Positions 23,414-33,353 of a stretch of DNA of 64,000 nt are shown piece after piece. The stretch lies in contig NZ_MWUJ01000006.1 in NCBI RefSeq assembly GCF_002210225.1, positions 1 to 64,000 of the forward strand. Reading direction: 5' to 3'. Below the pieces are notes generated by a model. That model saw nothing but the letters and a program-made list of their open reading frames with translations, ran no database searches and was not told the origin of the DNA. The position numbers and the translations under genes are program-made. Numbering within the stretch: position 1 is the stretch's first letter; each line of letters begins with the position of its first letter. Source of the stretch: Geofilum rhodophaeum (GTDB lineage Bacteria; Bacteroidota; Bacteroidia; Bacteroidales; Marinilabiliaceae).

Positions 23414-24943
23414 TTATTCAGGCTGATGCTGAGGCCTAAGGAGGTCGTTGACGGTTTTAACGGGGTTGAAGGTCTCGATGGGTACTTCCACAAAGAGGGT
23501 CAGCCAATTGGCCATGGCTCCGTTCCATAAACCCGGCAACTCCAGTGCCTTCAAATCTTTTCCGTTGTAGGTCTTTTTCGATATAAAGCCGGTTTCGGGA
23601 TCGGTAAAACGACTGAGGTCGAATTTTTTCCCTTTGTAATCGTAAACCGAAGCAACCAGGTCGACCGGATTAAAGTGGGTGGCTGCCTGCAATTGGGCCG
23701 CCTGATGCGGGTCGTTGGTGTCGATCTGCGAGCTTTCCAAAATCTGGAGACTTTCCTGACCGGAGTCCTCGCGTATCCAAAAAGGACCGCCTCCGGGCTC
23801 GCCTTCGTTGCGCACCATACCGCATACACGCATGGGGCGGTTCAGGTAGTGCTGCAGGTAGGCCGCCTGGGCTTCGTGACTGCTTTGAATAAAGCTTTGC
23901 GGCAGTTCGGCAAAAAAGCGTTCGCGAATAAATTTGCTTATGGTTTCGATGAGGGCGGGACCACCGCCCGCCTCGAGGGCCTGCAGGTAGCCAAATACTT
24001 CCTGGCGCAAGTCAAGCAGGAGGCCTCCCAGTGCCATTTTATAGTCGATGGTGGTGGGCAGCAGATGCAGGGGAACCACATTGTCGATGTTTTTGATGAA
24101 AATGATTTCGCTGTCCTGCTCGTTCAGATTTTCGATGAGGGCACCGTGTCCGCCGGGGCGGAAAAGCAGCTGGCCCTTCTCGTCGCGGAAGGGACTGTTG
24201 TCGGGTGCTACGGCAAGGGTGTCGGTATGGGACTTTTGAAAGCTGAAAGCGACATTCAGGCCCGATTCAAACTGGTTTTCAATTTCGGGTCCGTGTTCGT
24301 AAAGTTGCTTTTTAAACAGTTCTTCGTGTTCGGGACTGATGGTAAAATGAATGTTGACCAGTCCGTCGCTGCCCAGGGCAAAAAGGCTGCCCTCCACCAG
24401 ATGCTCTTCCATAGCGGTGCGCAGGGCATCGGGGTAAGCGTGAAAATGTACCAGTCCCTTGGGTAAAAAGCCATAATTGAGGCCTTCTTCGGAAAGAAGG
24501 GCGGAGATGATGGCGGCAGCGCGCGATTTGCGCACGTGTACATTATTGAGGTTGTGCTCTCGCAGCTTTTCGACCAGCAGCGGGAAGAAGGCAAAGCGTG
24601 GCAGTTGTTCGCAGAAGCGAACAACGGGATGCTCATAAGGGAGTCCCTTAAGTGGAACCGGTTCTTCCAAATACTGGTATAGGTCCTTAAACATGCGGGT
24701 GGCAGCGCCCGAAGCAGGTACAAATTTCGACAAGCGAAGTCCTTCTTCCTTCGCCTTTTTATAAGTGTCTGTGCTCTTTTTCAGGTTTTCGGGAGTCAGT
24801 TGCAGGATGCCATCACCCGGTGTGGCGGGGCGCAAGACCTCCAGCGGTTTAAAACCGCTCACAAAGCGTTCGATTTGTTCCTTAACGCTGGCCTCCGACA
24901 GGCCTTTTTGCTCCAAAAGGTGCAGGTCTTTTTTTGTCATCAT
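23414..24943 (-). CDS. DUF4301 family protein
   Basis: A 509-residue cytoplasmic protein found in Bacteroidota. Characteristic segments are LSKFVPASGAATRMFKDLYQYL near the start, GLVHFHAYPDALRTAMEEHL, PFRDEKGQLLFRPGGHGALI in the middle, and RPMRVCGMVRNEGEPGGGPFW towards the end. The GASGAATRMFK-type loop and GGHGAL resemble nucleotide-sugar pyrophosphorylase folds, so a nucleotidyltransferase-like role is possible but unproven. The start is placed at 24943 (the next codon, 24940, is also Met) because the -7 box TATCTTTA (complement of 24967-24974) excludes the upstream in-frame Met at 24985. Confidence 0.85.
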   Translation of the reverse strand: MMTKKDLHLLEQKGLSEASVKEQIERFVSGFKPLEVLRPATPGDGILQLTPENLKKSTDTYKKAKEEGLRLSKFVPASGAATRMFKDLYQYLEEPVPLKGLPYEHPVVRFCEQLPRFAFFPLLVEKLREHNLNNVHVRKSRAAAIISALLSEEGLNYGFLPKGLVHFHAYPDALRTAMEEHLVEGSLFALGSDGLVNIHFTISPEHEELFKKQLYEHGPEIENQFESGLNVAFSFQKSHTDTLAVAPDNSPFRDEKGQLLFRPGGHGALIENLNEQDSEIIFIKNIDNVVPLHLLPTTIDYKMALGGLLLDLRQEVFGYLQALEAGGGPALIETISKFIRERFFAELPQSFIQSSHEAQAAYLQHYLNRPMRVCGMVRNEGEPGGGPFWIREDSGQESLQILESSQIDTNDPHQAAQLQAATHFNPVDLVASVYDYKGKKFDLSRFTDPETGFISKKTYNGKDLKALELPGLWNGAMANWLTLFVEVPIETFNPVKTVNDLLRPQHQPE

Positions 24944-24966
24944 GATGTACTGCTTTTGTATTTCTG

Positions 24967-24974
24967 TAAAGATA
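24967..24974 (-). promoter_or_regulatory. -7 element of the DUF4301 gene
   Basis: TATCTTTA on the minus strand, 23 bp before the ATG at 24943, fits TAnnTTTG in all but the last base. No good -33 box is seen at 19-21 bp. It decides the start choice for the downstream gene. Confidence 0.55.
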
Positions 24975-25100
24975 CAAATATCCACCTAAAAATGGGGCTT
25001 CCCGCTTATTTAATCGAAGAGGGGTGCCAACAGCCCTGTGGCGACTATTCGACCAATAGAGGTGAATGGTTTAATGGTTTGTAAATTAGGGTCTTGTATG

Positions 25101-25132
25101 TTTGTCGGTGCTGAAATTTTGACTTATTTTCG
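25101..25132 (+). promoter_or_regulatory. Promoter of the FadL-like gene
   Basis: TTTG at 25101-25104 and TATTTTCG at 25125-25132 are spaced by 20 bp, the ideal Bacteroidota geometry. Transcription would start near 25139, giving a leader of about 20 bases to the ATG at 25161. Confidence 0.75.
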
Positions 25133-25160
25133 CGCTCTTTCAAAATCAATCTGTAAGTAC

Positions 25161-26375
25161 ATGAGAAGTCTATTCATTATTTCTGTGCTGGCCCTAATGG
25201 CCGGTACAATGCGCGCCGAAGGTTATCAGGTTAACCTGCAGAGTGCGCGTCAAAACGGAATGGGACACACCGGAACGGGTTTAAATCTGGGCGCTGCCTC
25301 CCTTCACTTTAATCCGGGTGCCTTGTCGTTTATGACTGCAGATACCGAGTTTTCGGGCGGTGGAACGGCTATTTTTTCAAACAATACCTTTCAAAAGGCG
25401 GGTTCGGATTATGTGTTCGAGAGTGATAATCCCGTTTCTACGCCTTTTTATCTTTATGGCGCCAAGCGTTTCAACGAGCGTCTGGTAGGAGGCCTTTCCG
25501 TAACTACGCCCTTTGGTAACTCGCTGGTATGGGGCGACGATTGGGATGGTCGTTTCCTGATTCAGGACATTGCCTTAAAAGCCATTTTTGTGCAGCCTAC
25601 CGTATCGTTCCGACTCAACGAAAAGTGGAGTGTGGGGGCCGGTCTGGTATTTGCCTATGGCGATGTGCTGCTTAACAAGGCTTTGCCGGTGCAGGGTGGC
25701 GAAGGAGACGGACAGGTGGAACTGAGTGGTAAAACCACTTCGTTTGGAGCCAATGCAGGCATCTATTTTCAGGCCAGCGAAGCGCTGAGTCTGGGTTTAA
25801 GCTACCGCTCTACCGTTAATATGGAAATGGACGAGGGCGAGGCGAAGTTTTCGGTACCTGCCTCGCTGCGGGGTCAGTTTCCGAATACTACTTTTAGTGC
25901 AGCCATGCCCATGCCCGGCAGCATTACCTTTGGGGCAGGCTGGCAGGTCAACGAGCGCCTCCTGTTGGCGGCCGATGTGCAGCACGTGCTGTGGTCGTCG
26001 TACAAGGACTTGAATTTTGAGTTTGAGGCCGACGAAGTGCCCGATTCCTATAACGTGCGCAACTACGAAAACACGACCATTGGTCGTGTCGGTGCGGAGT
26101 ACCTGGTCAGTGATTTGTTGACTGCCCGTCTGGGTTTTGCTTACGATCCCACGCCCATTCCCGATGGTTTGCTTACCCCTGAAACACCGGGTGCCAATAA
26201 GCCCAATGTAACTTCGGGACTTACCCTCAGGCCTTCGTCTAAGCTGTCGGTGGACGCTGCTTTCCAGTTTATCTGGGCCGAGGAGCGCAGCGGCGGTTTT
26301 GACCCGGCCAATTATTATGGGACCTACAATACCAACGCAGTGCTGTTGAGTATTGGTTTAAACTATGCATTTTAA
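25161..26375 (+). CDS. OmpP1/FadL/TodX-type outer-membrane transporter
   Basis: A 404-residue outer-membrane protein. The start at 25161, downstream of the promoter, gives a Sec leader (MRSLFIISVLALMAGTMRAEG). The mature N-terminus YQVNLQSARQNGMGHTG, then LGAASLHFNPGALSF, is the FadL-type hatch with its conserved NPAA-like turn (FNPGA). Alternating barrel strands follow, and it ends in an aromatic residue (GLNYAF). FadL proteins carry long-chain fatty acids and other hydrophobic compounds across the outer membrane. It is followed after 12 bp by an SGNH lipoprotein, a plausible esterase that could release the transported lipids (inference). Confidence 0.92.
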   Translation: MRSLFIISVLALMAGTMRAEGYQVNLQSARQNGMGHTGTGLNLGAASLHFNPGALSFMTADTEFSGGGTAIFSNNTFQKAGSDYVFESDNPVSTPFYLYGAKRFNERLVGGLSVTTPFGNSLVWGDDWDGRFLIQDIALKAIFVQPTVSFRLNEKWSVGAGLVFAYGDVLLNKALPVQGGEGDGQVELSGKTTSFGANAGIYFQASEALSLGLSYRSTVNMEMDEGEAKFSVPASLRGQFPNTTFSAAMPMPGSITFGAGWQVNERLLLAADVQHVLWSSYKDLNFEFEADEVPDSYNVRNYENTTIGRVGAEYLVSDLLTARLGFAYDPTPIPDGLLTPETPGANKPNVTSGLTLRPSSKLSVDAAFQFIWAEERSGGFDPANYYGTYNTNAVLLSIGLNYAF

Positions 26376-26387
26376 AAGTTTGGAATT

Positions 26388-27617
26388 ATGAAGATGTTTA
26401 AGATATCCGCTGCATTGTTATTGGCCCTGGGTTTTTGGCAATGCGAAATTTCAGTAGATGAGTTTGAAGCTTCCTCCGGTTCGCTGGATTTGTCGTCGTA
26501 CGTAGCATTGGGCGACAGCTATTCGGCAGGTTATGTGGATGGGGCACTGGGTAGGGAAACCCAGGTAGAGTCGCTCCCGGCCATTTTGGCGCAGCAGTTT
26601 GCTCTGGCGGGTGGCGGTGCCTTTACGCAGCCGCTGATGCCCGAGGGCAAGAGTATTGGGGGTACTGCCATTGATGAGCAGGGCACCCTGAATGGTTATT
26701 TTCAATTACAGGTGGTGAATCAGCAGTTGACGCCGGTACCTACGGTGGGCGACATGGAAGTTTTTGGCGATATTGTGGGCGACCAGGGACCTTTTAACAA
26801 TATGGCGGTACCGGGAGCTAAGGCGAGTCATTTATTGACGCCACTTTTCAGCACGCCAGAAGTGGGCAATCCCTATTTTGTACGTTTTGCCAGCAACCCT
26901 GGTCAGTCTTCCGTTTTGAGTGATGCTTTGCGTGCTCAACCGACTTTCTTCAGTCTGTGGATTGGGGGCAACGATGTATTGACTTCTGCCATTGCCGGTG
27001 GGAGCGAAGATATAACGCCTCCGCAGGAATTCGCTGCTTACATTAACTTACTAATGGAAGCACTGGCTGCTGAAGGGCGCCCCGGCGTCATAGCCAACAT
27101 TCCCTCTATTGAGGCCCTGCCTTACTTCAGTTTTGTGGGCACACAGTTGCCTACAGCCATTGCGGTGGAGGATCCTGCTGAAGAAGCTGGATTAAGGGTT
27201 CTTCTTTCGGGTGAGAAGGTCTTGCTGCCTGCCTTGCAGTTGCTGGGCGCTGGTTATGGCACGCTGGAAAAGCCCCTGCCTGCCCAATACTTTCTGAGTC
27301 GGGACGAACTGGAAGCGATTTCTACAGCCATTGCCGCTTACAACGAAGCGATTGCTGAGGCTGCCGCGGAGCACAATCTGGCTTTGGTGGATATGCATGG
27401 AATGATGGAGCGTCTAAAAACCGGAATGGTGGTGGATGGCAACAACTACTCCAGCACTTTTATTTCGGGACAGGTGCTCTCGCTCGATGGGATTCATGCG
27501 ACGCCCCGGGGCTACGCCATCATTGCCAATGAGTTTATCCGTGCCATTAATGCAAAATACCAGGCTGCTATTCCCCTGGTTAATGTGAACGATTACCGGG
27601 GCAATGTTTTCCCCTAA
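26388..27617 (+). CDS. SGNH/GDSL-hydrolase lipoprotein
   Basis: A 409-residue lipoprotein with Cys 19 after LLLALGFWQ. The hydrolase blocks are GDSYSAGY with nucleophile Ser 44, a Gly in the VPGAKASH region, the block III Asn in WIGGNDVL, and the C-terminal catalytic pair in DGIHATPRGYAIIANEF. It therefore should be an esterase or lipase anchored in the envelope. The substrate is unknown. It sits 12 bp downstream of the FadL-like porin on the same strand; such porin and SGNH pairs suggest joint use of lipids or lipid-like esters. A bidirectional terminator follows. Confidence 0.9.
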   Translation: MKMFKISAALLLALGFWQCEISVDEFEASSGSLDLSSYVALGDSYSAGYVDGALGRETQVESLPAILAQQFALAGGGAFTQPLMPEGKSIGGTAIDEQGTLNGYFQLQVVNQQLTPVPTVGDMEVFGDIVGDQGPFNNMAVPGAKASHLLTPLFSTPEVGNPYFVRFASNPGQSSVLSDALRAQPTFFSLWIGGNDVLTSAIAGGSEDITPPQEFAAYINLLMEALAAEGRPGVIANIPSIEALPYFSFVGTQLPTAIAVEDPAEEAGLRVLLSGEKVLLPALQLLGAGYGTLEKPLPAQYFLSRDELEAISTAIAAYNEAIAEAAAEHNLALVDMHGMMERLKTGMVVDGNNYSSTFISGQVLSLDGIHATPRGYAIIANEFIRAINAKYQAAIPLVNVNDYRGNVFP

Positions 27618-27651
27618 GGATTTTGTTTTTGAATAAACTTTGTTTTCGCAT

Positions 27652-27680
27652 AAAAAAAGGAGCCGCAGGGCTCCTTTTTT
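27652..27680. terminator. Bidirectional terminator between convergent genes
   Basis: AAAAAAAGGAGCC and GGCTCCTTTTTT form a stem around a short GCAG loop. A-tract and T-tract on the two sides let it serve both the SGNH gene (plus strand) and the S41 protease (minus strand). Confidence 0.85.
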
Positions 27681-27752
27681 ATTTAATGAAAGTGCTTTGT
27701 CTGGCAGGAAGCACTGCTGTTATCCCCTACTGTTTGGGGCATGCTTCCTTGC

Positions 27753-30700
27753 TTATTTAACCGGCGGGGCAGGAATGCCCGGCAGGTCTTTGCGTTCTTT
27801 TAATTCTTCAAGTAGTACCTCAATGGCCTTGTTCAGCTGCTGGTCCTCGCCCATAAACTCCTTGTAGGGGTCGTTCTCCACTTCGATATCGGGTGCCACA
27901 CCTTCTCCTTCTATCATCCATTCGCCTTCCATCGAAAGGGAGGTAAACTGGGGTACGCGCAGGTCAGTGCCGTCGATAAAGGGGAGGGGACCGGTAATGC
28001 CTACGATGCCGCCCCAGGTTTTGGTGCCAATGAGTTTTCCGAGGCCCAGTTCCCTGAAACCGAAGGCAAAGAGATCGCCGTCCGATGCCGAATACTTATC
28101 GATCAGAGCCACTTTGGGTCCCACCAGGGTTTGGGCGGGAATGGTGGAAACCTGATCGGAGTTGCGGCGCATGTTAACGCGGTAGGGGGTGCGACTGAGG
28201 CGTTCGAGAATCATGGGCGATACGTTGCCGCCCCCGTTGCCGCGGTCGTCGATAATCAGTGCCTTTTTGTTCAGCTGAGGGTAGAAATATTTTACAAATT
28301 CGTTGAGTCCCCCCGGACCCATATCGGGGATGTGCAAATAGCCGATTTGGCCGCCGCTGGCCTCTTCTACTTTGCGCATGTTGTTTTGTACCCATTCAAA
28401 ATAATAGAGGCTGCTCTCGTCGGCTATCGGGGTGACCAGTATCTGACGGGCTCCCTGGGTGGTGGGACGGTCATTGATGGTGAGCTCAACGGTTTTGCCT
28501 GCGGTGCCGATGAGCAGTTCGTAGGGGTCGGCCACGCTGTTGACGGGCACACGGTTTACGGCGATCAGGTACTCGCCTTCGCGTACCTTAAGGCCCGGCT
28601 GGTTGAGGGGGGCTTGCAGGGTGGGACTCCAGGGGGCGCCTTCCAGTACTTTGTCGATGCGGAAAAAGCCGCTTTCGTGGGCACTGAGACGGGCGCCGAG
28701 CAGACCGGTGGGAATGCGTTGGGTGCCGGGCTGGTCGCCGGGATTCACGTAGGCGTGACCCGCATTGAGCTCGCCAATCATTTCACCAATGATGTAGTTG
28801 AGGTCGGCCCGGTGTTGCACGTGGGGTACCAATTGCTGGTATTTTTCGTAAATACCCTGCCAGTCGACCCCATGCATATTGTCCACATAAAAGAAGTCGC
28901 GCATTTGTCGCCAGGCCTCGTCGTAGATTTGCTGCCATTCCTCGGCATAAGCTACCTGCACCTGCATGCTGCTCAAATCCATGGGTTTGTCGATTTGAAC
29001 GCTGCTCGAAGGCAGGTCCATAACGGCCCATTTCTGGTCTTTACCGACCAGCATTTTATTGCCTTTGGCAGAAAGGGTGTAGTGGTAGTCGCCCAGGAAG
29101 GTCTCTTTTTGCTCCTTGAGGTCGAACATGGTGAGTCCACTTTGCTCTTCCTTGCCTTGAATGCGGCGGTTGTAATAAAGCTTGTTGTCGATCACATTGA
29201 GGTTGTAGAAGGAGCCGGGTTCAACGGGGACTTCCAGAATACGGTGGGCAATCCCCGTGTAATTGATGCTCACCGTTGGGAGACTGTCACCAGCCTGGTC
29301 CTTGTCTTTCTGGTCGGCTTTTCCCTTATCCTTGTCCTTGTCCTTGTCCTTTTCCTTATCTTTACTCACCTGTGCTACAAGTTGATTTTCAGGAGCAAAG
29401 GGCGAGGGGGTGTCTTCGCTTAACAACACCAGATAGATTTTACCCATGTTTACATAGGCGTGGTTCCACTCGGTTTCTCCATAGATGGGATTAAAGGTCC
29501 GATCGGAAGCAAATATGAGGTAAAGGCCGTCGCGCGAAAAGGAGGGGCTGTAGGAATGGTGCCAGGGATCGGTTATGGGGAAGCTTTCGCCGCTTTCGAT
29601 GTTCAGCACATGAATAACGCCCATGCGGTTGTCGCCATAGTCGGTATAAGTGAGCCAGCGGCTGTCGGGACTCCAGCTGAAATCGCTCAGGGGGGTGAGC
29701 TTGCTCTGGGCTATTTTGCGACTTTGTCCGCTTTCGCTGTTGGCGAGGTAGAGCCCGAAGTGCTGGTCGTTCCATGCGAGCCATTGCCCATCAGGACTCC
29801 AGCTGAGGTTGAATTTGTAGGTGTCGGCACCACTGGTGAGCTGGCGGGGCAGTTCTTCTCCAAAAACATCGCTGATCCATATTTCGTATTCACCGCTTTT
29901 ATCGCTGAGCCAGGCTACTTTGCTGCCATCGGGACTCCAGGCGGCGTCGCGCTCGTGAATGCCGGAGCTGCGGCTGAGGTTGTAGGTGATGCCTTTTTCG
30001 GTAGGCACTGAAAATACTTCGCCACGGGCCGAAAAGAGGGCGCGCTCACCCTGGGGGGAGAGGTCGATGCCGGTGATGCGCTGGGTGGCATCTACGCGTT
30101 GGCTGCGTGCAAAGTTCTGGTCGTTATGAATTTGCACGGACACTTTTTGTACCTCGCGGCTTTGGGCCTCGAGGGTGTAAATCCAACCGCCTTTTTCAAA
30201 CACGATGTGACTTTGATTGTGCGAGGGAAATTTGATGTCGTAATCCTCAAAGTGGGTCACTTTCTCGGTCTCCCGGGTTTGGGTATTGTACACAAAGAGG
30301 TTCATGGTACGGTCGCGGTCCGAAATAAAGAAGATTTCGTCGCCTATCCACATGGGCATCAGGTCCTGAGCCGGATGCTCGGTAATGCGCACAGTCTCTT
30401 TGGTCTCAAAGTCGTGCACCCAAAGGTCGTCGGCCATGCCGCCCTGGTAGTACTTCCAGGTACGAAACTCGCGAAATACGCGGTTGTAGGCCATTTTTTT
30501 GCCGTCGGGCGAAAAGGACAGAAAGCCCCCTTCGGGCACTTCGATTTGGGCCGACAGGCCGCCTTCTGCGGGCACTTTAAAGAGTTGGCCTTTAAAGGAG
30601 TTGAAGCTGTGTTGGCGCGAGCGGTACACAATTTGTCCGTCGGGACTCCAGCCCATAACAATGTTGTTGGGTCCCATACGGTCCGACAGGTCGTCGCGCC

Positions 30701-31022
30701 CCAGGGTGGCGGTGTGGGTGAGGCGTTGCGGAATACCTCCTTCAGCAGGCATCAGGTACACTTCGGTATTGCCGTCGTACTGGGCGGTAAATGCCAGCTG
30801 GCTGCCGTCGGACGAAAAGCGGGGAAAGATTTCCTGTCCCCCGTGCGAGGTCAGCTGACGGGCGGTGCCGCCCGTCAGCGGCACGCTGTAGAGGTTGCCG
30901 GCATAACTGAAGGCGATTTGATTTTCGCCTACCGCCGGAAAGCGCAGCAGGCGGGCTTCTTCGCCACGGGCCATGCCCATAAAGGCGGCGGCTGCCAATA
31001 AGGTCAATAATTTTCTGTACAT
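27753..31022 (-). CDS. Tricorn-like S41 family protease
   Basis: A 1089-residue exported protein (signal peptide to about residue 20). The N-terminal half is two beta-propellers of WD40/PD40-like repeats (FSSDGSQLAFTAQYDGNTEVY, and AWSPDGSKVAWLSDKSGEYEI). A PDZ domain follows at about 760-870, then the S41 catalytic domain with GNGGGNVS and the nucleophile region DKYSASDGDLFAFGF (Ser in SASDGD). This is the tricorn layout of large peptidases that trim peptides. Residues about 545-572 are an almost pure Lys/Asp linker encoded by hexamer repeats (29323-29361). It is probably periplasmic. Confidence 0.93.
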   Translation of the reverse strand: MYRKLLTLLAAAAFMGMARGEEARLLRFPAVGENQIAFSYAGNLYSVPLTGGTARQLTSHGGQEIFPRFSSDGSQLAFTAQYDGNTEVYLMPAEGGIPQRLTHTATLGRDDLSDRMGPNNIVMGWSPDGQIVYRSRQHSFNSFKGQLFKVPAEGGLSAQIEVPEGGFLSFSPDGKKMAYNRVFREFRTWKYYQGGMADDLWVHDFETKETVRITEHPAQDLMPMWIGDEIFFISDRDRTMNLFVYNTQTRETEKVTHFEDYDIKFPSHNQSHIVFEKGGWIYTLEAQSREVQKVSVQIHNDQNFARSQRVDATQRITGIDLSPQGERALFSARGEVFSVPTEKGITYNLSRSSGIHERDAAWSPDGSKVAWLSDKSGEYEIWISDVFGEELPRQLTSGADTYKFNLSWSPDGQWLAWNDQHFGLYLANSESGQSRKIAQSKLTPLSDFSWSPDSRWLTYTDYGDNRMGVIHVLNIESGESFPITDPWHHSYSPSFSRDGLYLIFASDRTFNPIYGETEWNHAYVNMGKIYLVLLSEDTPSPFAPENQLVAQVSKDKEKDKDKDKDKGKADQKDKDQAGDSLPTVSINYTGIAHRILEVPVEPGSFYNLNVIDNKLYYNRRIQGKEEQSGLTMFDLKEQKETFLGDYHYTLSAKGNKMLVGKDQKWAVMDLPSSSVQIDKPMDLSSMQVQVAYAEEWQQIYDEAWRQMRDFFYVDNMHGVDWQGIYEKYQQLVPHVQHRADLNYIIGEMIGELNAGHAYVNPGDQPGTQRIPTGLLGARLSAHESGFFRIDKVLEGAPWSPTLQAPLNQPGLKVREGEYLIAVNRVPVNSVADPYELLIGTAGKTVELTINDRPTTQGARQILVTPIADESSLYYFEWVQNNMRKVEEASGGQIGYLHIPDMGPGGLNEFVKYFYPQLNKKALIIDDRGNGGGNVSPMILERLSRTPYRVNMRRNSDQVSTIPAQTLVGPKVALIDKYSASDGDLFAFGFRELGLGKLIGTKTWGGIVGITGPLPFIDGTDLRVPQFTSLSMEGEWMIEGEGVAPDIEVENDPYKEFMGEDQQLNKAIEVLLEELKERKDLPGIPAPPVK

Positions 31023-31111
31023 ATGGTTCTCAATTTATGTTGTTGCTCCTGTTTGGGCCAGGGAAGGCATACGACTAAAAAGAGAAACGCAATTCGACCG
31101 AAAAGGTTGAA

Positions 31112-33352
31112 TTATTTGATTTCTTTGGATTGGGCGGCGTTTACAAACAGGATGTCGCCCAAATCCTTGAAGCTGCAGAAAAACTCCTCGCCTTTTTCCT
31201 TGATTTTTTCATCGCGGAAGCCCATGATGGTAAGGGCGGCGTTTTTGGAGTGCGTTCTGATGATTTCGGGTACGCTCTGGTTGCCCTCGGAGGTGATGAT
31301 TTCGATGTTGGTGAGGGTAATGGGCAGGCGACCGCTGGCAATGAGTTCTTCAAGCTCTTCGCGGGTTTGCTCGTTTTTGCCGGGGGCGCAAATGCTGAAA
31401 ATTTTGAGGTGACTCTTATGCCAGTCGGGGTGGGCCAGTATGATGTAGCCGAGCAAAATCATCAGGTTGGTATTGATCAGGTCGGTAGAGCGTATCCAAA
31501 TGTGTATGCCGTTGTGATAACGCATGATGCTGCTTGAGCCGGCAAAAATGCAAACGTCGAAGTTGCCGGCCTTGGTCAGCTTAATGTTGTCGATGATGCG
31601 GTTGATCTCCTCAGGTTGCTCCTGGTCGTACTCAAATACCACCATGTTGTTTTCCATCCCCGAAATGGAGGGCGCCTGAATCACCTGGGCTATGGCCGAG
31701 GTGTAGGATGGGGAAATCATGGTGTCGATGTAGAGGGCGTTGTCTTCTTCTTTTTGTAAATCGACCAGTTCCTTAAGAATGTCGCGCGAGGCGCTGTAGG
31801 TCTGCTTGCTGTAATAGCCTTCTATAAAATGGAAGTAGGTGCCAAAACCGTGTTGGTACGAGATCCAGTTCATCAAATCAAGCACTTTTTCGCGCTCAAA
31901 GGAATGGGGCGAGATGCATACGGCAGCCGGGCGCCATTCTTCCGTCTCTAAATCGCTTTGGTGCTTTTGCATGTACACCTGAATTTTGCGGTTGAGCTGG
32001 AACAGGGCGCCTTTAAAGATGTTGACCAGTCCCTTTTGGTCTTTGTTGTAGTGCTCAATGACCAGATACAGCACCACAATGACCAGGTAGGCCAATATGG
32101 TGTAGAGGGGATTGATCATGAACATGACCCAGACCGACAGGAGGAAGCCGGCGAGGGAAAAGTACCAGCGCGATTTGAATTTGGGGCGGTAGGACGGGGG
32201 CGAACCAAAGTGGTTGAGAAAGGAAATGAGACAGAGGGTGCCGTAGGTGATGAGGAAAAACATGGAGATGATTTCCGCAACGACGTTTACGTTACCCAGG
32301 GCGACAAATAAAAAGGCGATGGCAAAGGTGAGCAGGGAGGCGTTGAAGGGCTCGCGCGATTTGCCCTTGCCTTTGGCCATGAGGTAGTTGAATTTGCGAA
32401 AGGGGATGCTTTTATCGCTGGCCAGGGCCTGCAGGGTACGTGGGGCAACCAATACGGAGCCCAGGGCGGAAGAGATGGTGGAGGCGGCCAGACCCAAAGG
32501 GATGATGAGCAAACCGCCAATGGCAATCTTCGACATCACCAGCTGGTGCTCCAGCAAGTCGGCCTGGGAGGCGGAGACGGAAAACTTCCAAATGAGCACG
32601 AAATATATGAGCATGCCGGCTACGGTGGCCGCCAGAGTGCCCAGCGGAATGGATTTTCCCGGATTTTTCAAGTCGCCGCTCAGTCCCACCCCCGCCGTCA
32701 TTCCGGTAAAGGCCGGAAAGCAGATGGCAAAAACCATGAAAAACTGTTCGCGGTTGAAAAAGCCAAAATTGTTGCCGGGTTGGCGCAGGGCTTCTTCGGT
32801 TTGAATGGGGCTGCCGGCAAAAAAGAGGATGATGGCGATGAAGAGAAGGGCGACGACAAAATAGAGGGCCTTAACGCCCAATCCGGCTCCTTTGCGTAAA
32901 ATGATCCAGGCCAGAATGCCCAAGGCCGGGAGACTGATGGCCTGGCGGGGCAGTTCAAAATCAAAATGGCTTTGCCACCAGGTGAACAGGGGTTCAAAGG
33001 CTTCGGTAAAGGCTATGACGTAAAAGGCTACGCTGATGGCCTGGGAAAAGTAGAGGGCAATGCCTATGGTGCTGCCGATTTTGAGTCCGAAGGAGCGACT
33101 GATGATGAAGTACTCGCCGCCGCCTTCCACGCGGGTATTGGTGGCCAGTTCGCTGATGGCCAGGGCGGTTGGCAGGGTAATAAGGTGGCCAATGAGTACA
33201 ATCAATATGGCGCCCCAAAAGCCCAGGGTGCCGACGGCAAAGCCAAAGCGCAGGAAAAGGATGGCTCCCAGAATGGTGGAGATGGCGGTAAAAAATACCG
33301 GAGCGGTTCCAAAGCCCAGGGCTTTGGATGAGGAAGCGGTCCTGTTTTTCAT
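31112..33352 (-). CDS. Cation-chloride-cotransporter-type APC permease
   Basis: A 746-residue protein with about twelve membrane helices in the first 450 residues (FGTAPVFFTAISTILGAILFLRFGFAVG, then EGGGEYFIISRSFGLKIG), which is the amino acid/polyamine/cation-chloride cotransporter pattern, and a cytoplasmic tail of about 280 residues resembling the C-terminal domain of Na-K-Cl cotransporters (IWIRSTDLINTNLMILLGYIIL, and THSKNAALTIMGF). The substrate is probably ions or amino acids. The start at 33352 lies about 19 bp after a strong -7 box. Its 5' region carries a small inverted repeat. Confidence 0.88.
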   Translation of the reverse strand: MKNRTASSSKALGFGTAPVFFTAISTILGAILFLRFGFAVGTLGFWGAILIVLIGHLITLPTALAISELATNTRVEGGGEYFIISRSFGLKIGSTIGIALYFSQAISVAFYVIAFTEAFEPLFTWWQSHFDFELPRQAISLPALGILAWIILRKGAGLGVKALYFVVALLFIAIILFFAGSPIQTEEALRQPGNNFGFFNREQFFMVFAICFPAFTGMTAGVGLSGDLKNPGKSIPLGTLAATVAGMLIYFVLIWKFSVSASQADLLEHQLVMSKIAIGGLLIIPLGLAASTISSALGSVLVAPRTLQALASDKSIPFRKFNYLMAKGKGKSREPFNASLLTFAIAFLFVALGNVNVVAEIISMFFLITYGTLCLISFLNHFGSPPSYRPKFKSRWYFSLAGFLLSVWVMFMINPLYTILAYLVIVVLYLVIEHYNKDQKGLVNIFKGALFQLNRKIQVYMQKHQSDLETEEWRPAAVCISPHSFEREKVLDLMNWISYQHGFGTYFHFIEGYYSKQTYSASRDILKELVDLQKEEDNALYIDTMISPSYTSAIAQVIQAPSISGMENNMVVFEYDQEQPEEINRIIDNIKLTKAGNFDVCIFAGSSSIMRYHNGIHIWIRSTDLINTNLMILLGYIILAHPDWHKSHLKIFSICAPGKNEQTREELEELIASGRLPITLTNIEIITSEGNQSVPEIIRTHSKNAALTIMGFRDEKIKEKGEEFFCSFKDLGDILFVNAAQSKEIK

Positions 33353-33353
33353 A

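Noticed and set aside
28131-29423. Long plus-strand reading frame of 430 codons opposite the S41 protease
   Set aside because: It is antisense to a clear protease with all domains, has no signal or family motif, and mirrors the codon bias of the real gene.
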